DNA from: JBBDNT01 sp040877445
GTDB taxonomy: Bacteria > Planctomycetota > Planctomycetia > Planctomycetales > Planctomycetaceae
DNA: 23,557 nt
Reading direction: 5' to 3'
NCBI GenBank assembly: GCA_040877445.1
Contig: JBBDNT010000154.1
Span: 1-23,557, forward strand
The notes under the pieces were generated by a model. That model did no database searches. It was not told the origin of the DNA and saw only the letters and a list, made by a program, of their open reading frames with translations. The position numbers were made by a program, and so were the translations under genes. The stretch's first letter is position 1. Each line of letters opens with the position of its first letter. Positions 19,798 to 23,557 of this stretch are shown here, one piece after another.

Positions 19798-22700
19798 CTA
19801 CGCCCGGCGCGAATCAGCCGGAGCGGCCGCGCACGCTTCGGTCGGCGGGCGAACTTTGGCCGATGCCGGGAGCACTTCCAGATCGACCACCAGCGGCAAA
19901 TGGTCGGATGCGATCCGCGACAGGCGGGTCCGCGGCACTTCGATCCGCCTGACCCGCAGCCGGTCGCCGATGAACACGTGGTCGATTCGCGTCAGCGGAA
20001 ACGGGCCGAACCACGTGCGAAGCGGCGAGTGCCGATCGACCACCGTCTGCACGTCGCGGAGCCGCGCGGCGATCCGCCGGTAACCCCGCGAGCGGGGAAG
20101 CATGTTGAAGTCGCCGCACAACACCACCGGCTGTTCCGGCTCGATGCGTCCCAGCCACTCCGGCCCGAGCAGCTCGTCGATCTGCAATTCGCGCTCCGCG
20201 GCGGACAGCCCCAGGTGCGTGTTGACGATCTGCACCGGCTCGCCGTCCACTTCCACTTCGATCCAGAGAGCCCCCCGCGGTTCCCGCCAGGCGCGCCCGC
20301 ACGGAAGGATGCCGGTCCGCACGAGTTCGATCGGCAGGCGACTGAGGATCGCGGTGCCGAACTGCTCCTCTTCGATTCGGAACGACGGATGGAAATGGAA
20401 CTCCATTTCCAAGGCGCGGGTGATTTGCTCGGCCTGGTCGATGAACCCGCTCCGCCCGCGCCCCACGTCCAGTTCCTGCAAGGCGATCACGTCGGGGGCG
20501 GCGGCGGCGAGCACGCGGGCGATCCGCCGCGGCGACAGCCGGCCGTCCAGACCGATGCAGCTGTGAACGTTGTAGGTGGCGATGCGGAGCATGCGCTCGG
20601 AGTGCGGCGGATATCGCTCGAATCGGCCCAGGGTTCCCTCGTGCAGCACGTCGAGGGCCATCTTCCGCAGCGTGAGCGGGCGGAACACGCCGCCGTCGAA
20701 CTCGGGAAGCGGCGCGTCGGCCGGCAGCAGCACGAAGCCGCTCGTCTCCTTCGGGCCCGGCCCCGCATGCGAACCGTGCTCGGGCAGAAATGTGAGCGGC
20801 ATTCCCTCGTTTCGCCAGCCGCAAATGACGAATTCCCCGGCGTCGGGATGGTCGCACAATTTCGCGAGATCGCGGAGGGTGACTTCGGCGTGCGGATGAT
20901 CGGGAGGTAGAATCGCCCCCCCTTCGTCCGGCATGTGGAACTTGCCCGCCGCGGTCCAGGCGAAACCGTCGTCGCCGATCTTCGCGAGCAGCAGCGGAAT
21001 CCGCGCCTCGGCGACGAGTCGCCGGGCGAGCGGCTCGATGTCCGCGTCGTCGAGCGGCTCCGGCCAGTAAATGTAGCCCAAGGGCCCGATCGCGATCGTC
21101 GTCGGTCCGCCTTCGACTTGCAAACTTCCGAGCATGGATTCGATCGCACGGACGATGGCCGACGAGGCGGCGTGCGTCGTCGGGCGTTTTCGTCGGCTGC
21201 GGCGATTCACGGCCTCCTCGGGGACTTGCTCCGATGCATCGTTGTGGATGTGTTGCGAAGCAGCCGCGCCCTTCGCGGACTCGGGGCGTGCCACCCGAGT
21301 CGCGTTCTGGATTTTCATCGTCGCGGCCCATTCGCGATGCACGCGGGCGACCGCCTCGCCGATTTCTTCGCCGAACTCCTGCGGATACGGAACCGTGTGC
21401 TCCTGCCCGTGGTCCGCCATGATCCACACGTGGTAATCGCGGCGGCGCGAGGCGTGGGCGGCGTTCCAGATCCGCTGGATCGCCCGGTCGATTCCCCGCA
21501 GCGCGTAATGGGCGAACAGCGCGTCCGGCCCGCGGCGATGGGCGTTCTCGTCGTATCCCAGGAAGTTCGCGTGGATCGCCCGCATGCCGCGCGTGGCATC
21601 GGCCTCGACGCTGATCGCCACGAACTCGCGGAGCACGGTGTTGACGATCACCCGCCGCGGGACATAGGCGAGTTCGTGCCAGACTTCGATGCCGGTGGAT
21701 GCGATGCCGCGGATGCAATCGTAAATCGCGACACCCAGTTCGACGACCGACAAGAACGCGATCCGCACCAGGCTCATCACGTTCAACAAGAACAAGGCGG
21801 CCTGCCGCCACAAGGCGACGTCCTCGAAATTCCGCCAGCCGAGCGTCGCCGGGCAGAAGCTCGATTCCCTGGCTCCGCCGGAGTAGATGTCGCAATACGC
21901 CGTTCCTCCTTCGAGCAGCCCTTCTCCCTGCCGGGACAATTCCTCCTGCACGCCGGCGGCGGTTTCCGGATAGAACATCTGCACGAGCTTTCCCGTGCGA
22001 TGATCGCGAAAGCCGAACGCGGGGACCGCCCGCGGCACTCCGTAGAACAACTCTCCCAGCACCGCGGGCGTCGTCGCCGGCTGCCCCGAGTACATCGTCC
22101 GCAGCGAGTAGCCCTCGCGGTCGATGAGCTTCTTCAGAAACGGCAGCCGTCCCCGGGCCAGCGCCCGCTCGAGTTCCTGGCGCGACAGCCCGTCGATCTG
22201 CAACAGGATCAGTCCCGGCTTCTCCGCCGTCCCTTCCGAAACCGGCAGATCGAGCAGCTTGACGCTCCAATCGCGGCGGCTGAACCAGCGGCGAAACCGC
22301 CGCCACCAGCGGAACGCCGCGCCCAGCACGGGATAGCGCGACGGGTGTTCCAGTTCGAATGCCGCCCCCGCCGCGTGCGCGCGGCTGGACCACAGCTTCC
22401 ATTCCGCCTCGATCCGCCGCCGCGCCGCCTCCCACGCGCCGTGCTCGGCGTCTTTCGGCCGCGGCGCCTGGGCGATCAGGTTCGCGTAGATCTCGAGCGC
22501 CTGCGCCGCGCACGAATCGATCGCGAACGGCGCGTCGTCGTCGCGGGCATCGACGTGCTCCGCGTCTCTCGTCGGCCGGTCGGTCTCGGCTTCCGCGGAC
22601 TCCGCTCCGGTGGGGATGATCTCGATCGGCGTCGTCACGCCGCGCGTCTGCAATTGCGCCGCGACGCGGCCGTCGGGGGCGATCACCGTGTCGGCCAGTT

Positions 22701-23232
22701 CGCAATACCCGACCGTCGAATCGACCGCGAACCGCCACAACGCCGGAAAGTCGAGGCGGCTGTGCGCGTCGGAAAGCGCGTGACACGTGAAAACCAGCGG
22801 CACGTCGTGCTTCGCGGCGATCCGCACCGCGGCCGAACCGAGCCGGTGCGGATGGTGCGAATGGACGACGTCCGGATGGAACTCGGCGATTCGGCGAAAA
22901 TGGCCGGGCGACAGAGGAATCCCGACCGCGAACTCCCCCTCGTCCAGATCTCCCAACACGGGGACGCGAATGACGTCCGGCTCCTCCGGCGCGCGGTCCT
23001 CGTGGTCGCTCGTGCGGAGAGCGACGACGAGCACGCGATGCCCCTTCCGCCGGTATTCGGCGGCGAAGGCGGCGACACTGCGCGCCACGCTTTCCCGCTG
23101 CGCCGCGTGCCGCGCCGCCGCGCCTGAGCGATCGCCCATCCTTCTCGATCGCCGCTTCTCACGGCGCGCGGGGGGCTCCGGTTCGCTCGTCGCGAGGGGC
23201 GGGTAATCGTTGGTGACCAGCAGGATGTTCAT
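19798..23232 (-). CDS. Fusion: GT4 N-domain + alkaline-phosphatase-superfamily phosphodiesterase + EEP nuclease/phosphatase
   Basis: This gene encodes 1144 aa. Residues 1-210 are the N-terminal Rossmann half of a GT-B, family-4-like glycosyltransferase ('MNILLVTNDYPPLA', 'DVVHSHHPHRLG', 'VFTCHALSD', 'IEIIPTG'), with an Arg-rich insertion after residue 17. Only about 35 residues lie before 'QALEIYANLI' (about 240), which resembles the usual last helix, so the sugar-nucleotide-binding half is missing. Residues about 337-860 are an alkaline-phosphatase-fold domain ('LILLQIDGL', Thr-Thr nucleophile region near 386, 'GYDENAH' near 560, 'MADHGQEH' near 606, 'EHGSHAG' near 815). Residues 881-1125 are an endonuclease/exonuclease/phosphatase domain ('TYNVHS', 'QELD', 'NTHLGL', 'GDFNM', 'IDHVF', 'SDHLP') with its catalytic motifs intact. 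The ATG at 23232 fits the GT N-terminus. A role in envelope lipid or glycan metabolism is a guess. Confidence 0.88.
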   Translation of the reverse strand: MNILLVTNDYPPLATSEPEPPARREKRRSRRMGDRSGAAARHAAQRESVARSVAAFAAEYRRKGHRVLVVALRTSDHEDRAPEEPDVIRVPVLGDLDEGEFAVGIPLSPGHFRRIAEFHPDVVHSHHPHRLGSAAVRIAAKHDVPLVFTCHALSDAHSRLDFPALWRFAVDSTVGYCELADTVIAPDGRVAAQLQTRGVTTPIEIIPTGAESAEAETDRPTRDAEHVDARDDDAPFAIDSCAAQALEIYANLIAQAPRPKDAEHGAWEAARRRIEAEWKLWSSRAHAAGAAFELEHPSRYPVLGAAFRWWRRFRRWFSRRDWSVKLLDLPVSEGTAEKPGLILLQIDGLSRQELERALARGRLPFLKKLIDREGYSLRTMYSGQPATTPAVLGELFYGVPRAVPAFGFRDHRTGKLVQMFYPETAAGVQEELSRQGEGLLEGGTAYCDIYSGGARESSFCPATLGWRNFEDVALWRQAALFLLNVMSLVRIAFLSVVELGVAIYDCIRGIASTGIEVWHELAYVPRRVIVNTVLREFVAISVEADATRGMRAIHANFLGYDENAHRRGPDALFAHYALRGIDRAIQRIWNAAHASRRRDYHVWIMADHGQEHTVPYPQEFGEEIGEAVARVHREWAATMKIQNATRVARPESAKGAAASQHIHNDASEQVPEEAVNRRSRRKRPTTHAASSAIVRAIESMLGSLQVEGGPTTIAIGPLGYIYWPEPLDDADIEPLARRLVAEARIPLLLAKIGDDGFAWTAAGKFHMPDEGGAILPPDHPHAEVTLRDLAKLCDHPDAGEFVICGWRNEGMPLTFLPEHGSHAGPGPKETSGFVLLPADAPLPEFDGGVFRPLTLRKMALDVLHEGTLGRFERYPPHSERMLRIATYNVHSCIGLDGRLSPRRIARVLAAAAPDVIALQELDVGRGRSGFIDQAEQITRALEMEFHFHPSFRIEEEQFGTAILSRLPIELVRTGILPCGRAWREPRGALWIEVEVDGEPVQIVNTHLGLSAAERELQIDELLGPEWLGRIEPEQPVVLCGDFNMLPRSRGYRRIAARLRDVQTVVDRHSPLRTWFGPFPLTRIDHVFIGDRLRVRRIEVPRTRLSRIASDHLPLVVDLEVLPASAKVRPPTEACAAAPADSRRA

Positions 23233-23288
23233 GAGTAAAGTGACTTGCGGCGCGCTGATGTCCGTTCGGAACCTGATTGGGAATGAAC

Positions 23289-23359
23289 TGCACTGCAATG
23301 TTCTCGCAATCATTCAAGCATTTTCGTTCCTGCATCGCCCCCCTCGTCTTTGCAGTGCA
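23289..23359. promoter_or_regulatory. Inverted TGCACTGCAA sites upstream of the fusion gene
   Basis: TGCACTGCAA (23289-23298) and TTGCAGTGCA (23350-23359) are exact complements 51 nt apart, in the AT-richer region upstream of the fusion gene. The right copy extends to the perfect palindrome TTGCAGTGCAA. They could be operator half-sites or a loose hairpin. There is no direct evidence for a regulator. Confidence 0.3.
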
Positions 23360-23435
23360 ATCGTTTCACTTTCGTTCGTTTTGCGCGAAATTTCCGCCGC
23401 GACGGACTCGACGCAGAATCACGCGGGACGGCGAA

Positions 23436-23557
23436 ATGGGAAACGAGTCCCGATCTTCTCGGGAGGAAGGAAGATTCGAAAGCATGCCACGACCCCCAAG
23501 GGCGAAGGTCTCGCCGGCAACTCTTGATTGCATCTTCGCGGCCTTCGCGTGCTTCTG
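23436..23557 (+). CDS. Possible start of a gene leaving the window
   Basis: An open frame on the + strand runs from the ATG at 23436, or the ATG at 23484 (preceded by GGAGGAAGGAAG), to the window end. From 23484 the peptide begins MPRPPRAKVSPATLDCIFAA and continues FACF. It is too short to identify. The direction, divergent from the fusion gene, makes sense but proves nothing. The upstream interval 23233-23435 holds no supported gene, only the inverted sites listed separately. Confidence 0.2.
   Translation, partial: MGNESRSSREEGRFESMPRPPRAKVSPATLDCIFAAFACF

Noticed and set aside
19814..22786. 990-codon second frame on the - strand within the fusion gene
   Set aside because: An Arg/Ala-rich frame-shifted shadow of the three-domain gene.
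20935..23127. 730-codon open frame on the + strand opposite the fusion gene
   Set aside because: Antisense shadow without recognisable motifs.
23210..23527. 105-codon frame on the + strand near the window end
   Set aside because: It overlaps the start of the fusion gene, has no ribosome-binding site and has poor composition.

Overview
The window is about 23.5 kb of GC-rich bacterial DNA with long open antisense frames. It looks like a draft scaffold of a planctomycete or close relative. No rRNA or taxon-defining marker is present. The assignment rests on a giant VIT/vWA protein beside an ECF sigma factor, a Ser/Thr kinase with a caspase-like tail, a membrane protein with a CXXCH haem motif, and many dispersed hairpin repeats that also sit inside genes. 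All three stop codons end ordinary genes here. An exact run of 100 N marks a scaffold gap at 4187-4286.

Layout: 1-1842 (+) holds the 3' end of a fibronectin-III protein, a 100-aa membrane protein and a Phd-like antitoxin. 1843-2746 (-) is an AT-richer block with a conserved-looking hypothetical gene and, upstream of it, a small membrane-protein gene broken by two in-frame stops. 2792-4033 (-) is glyA. 4034-4504 is a tandem array of perfect hairpins containing the gap. 4505-10323 (+) encodes a TadC-like protein, a degenerate FHA membrane protein, a kinase fused to a dead caspase-like domain, and a CitG-like protein. 10359-10752 (+) is an MNT nucleotidyltransferase with a 30-codon stump of its HEPN partner, followed by a repeat element of about 200 bp. 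11258-15646 (-) is a 1462-aa VIT/vWA protein and 15843-16379 (-) is the ECF sigma factor upstream of it. 16547-17806 (+) is a CXXCH membrane protein. 18063-19034 (-) is a XerC-type recombinase. 19232-19456 (-) is a small hypothetical gene. 19798-23232 (-) is a three-part fusion: a glycosyltransferase N-domain, an alkaline-phosphatase-superfamily domain and an endonuclease/exonuclease/phosphatase domain.

Functional groupings: the FHA and kinase genes are adjacent and probably co-transcribed as a signalling pair in which both accessory domains have lost key residues. The sigma factor and the membrane-anchored VIT/vWA protein look like a regulator and its partner. The MNT gene and the Phd-like gene are antitoxin-type genes without an intact toxin beside them.

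The strongest theme is repeat palindromes inserted in frame into real genes. They add about 28 residues to XerC, about 24 to the CitG-like protein, and three separate segments to the VIT/vWA protein. At least four repeat families do this, and members of some also occur between genes. The pattern resembles the protein-coding palindromic elements known from Rickettsia, but here it involves several unrelated families.
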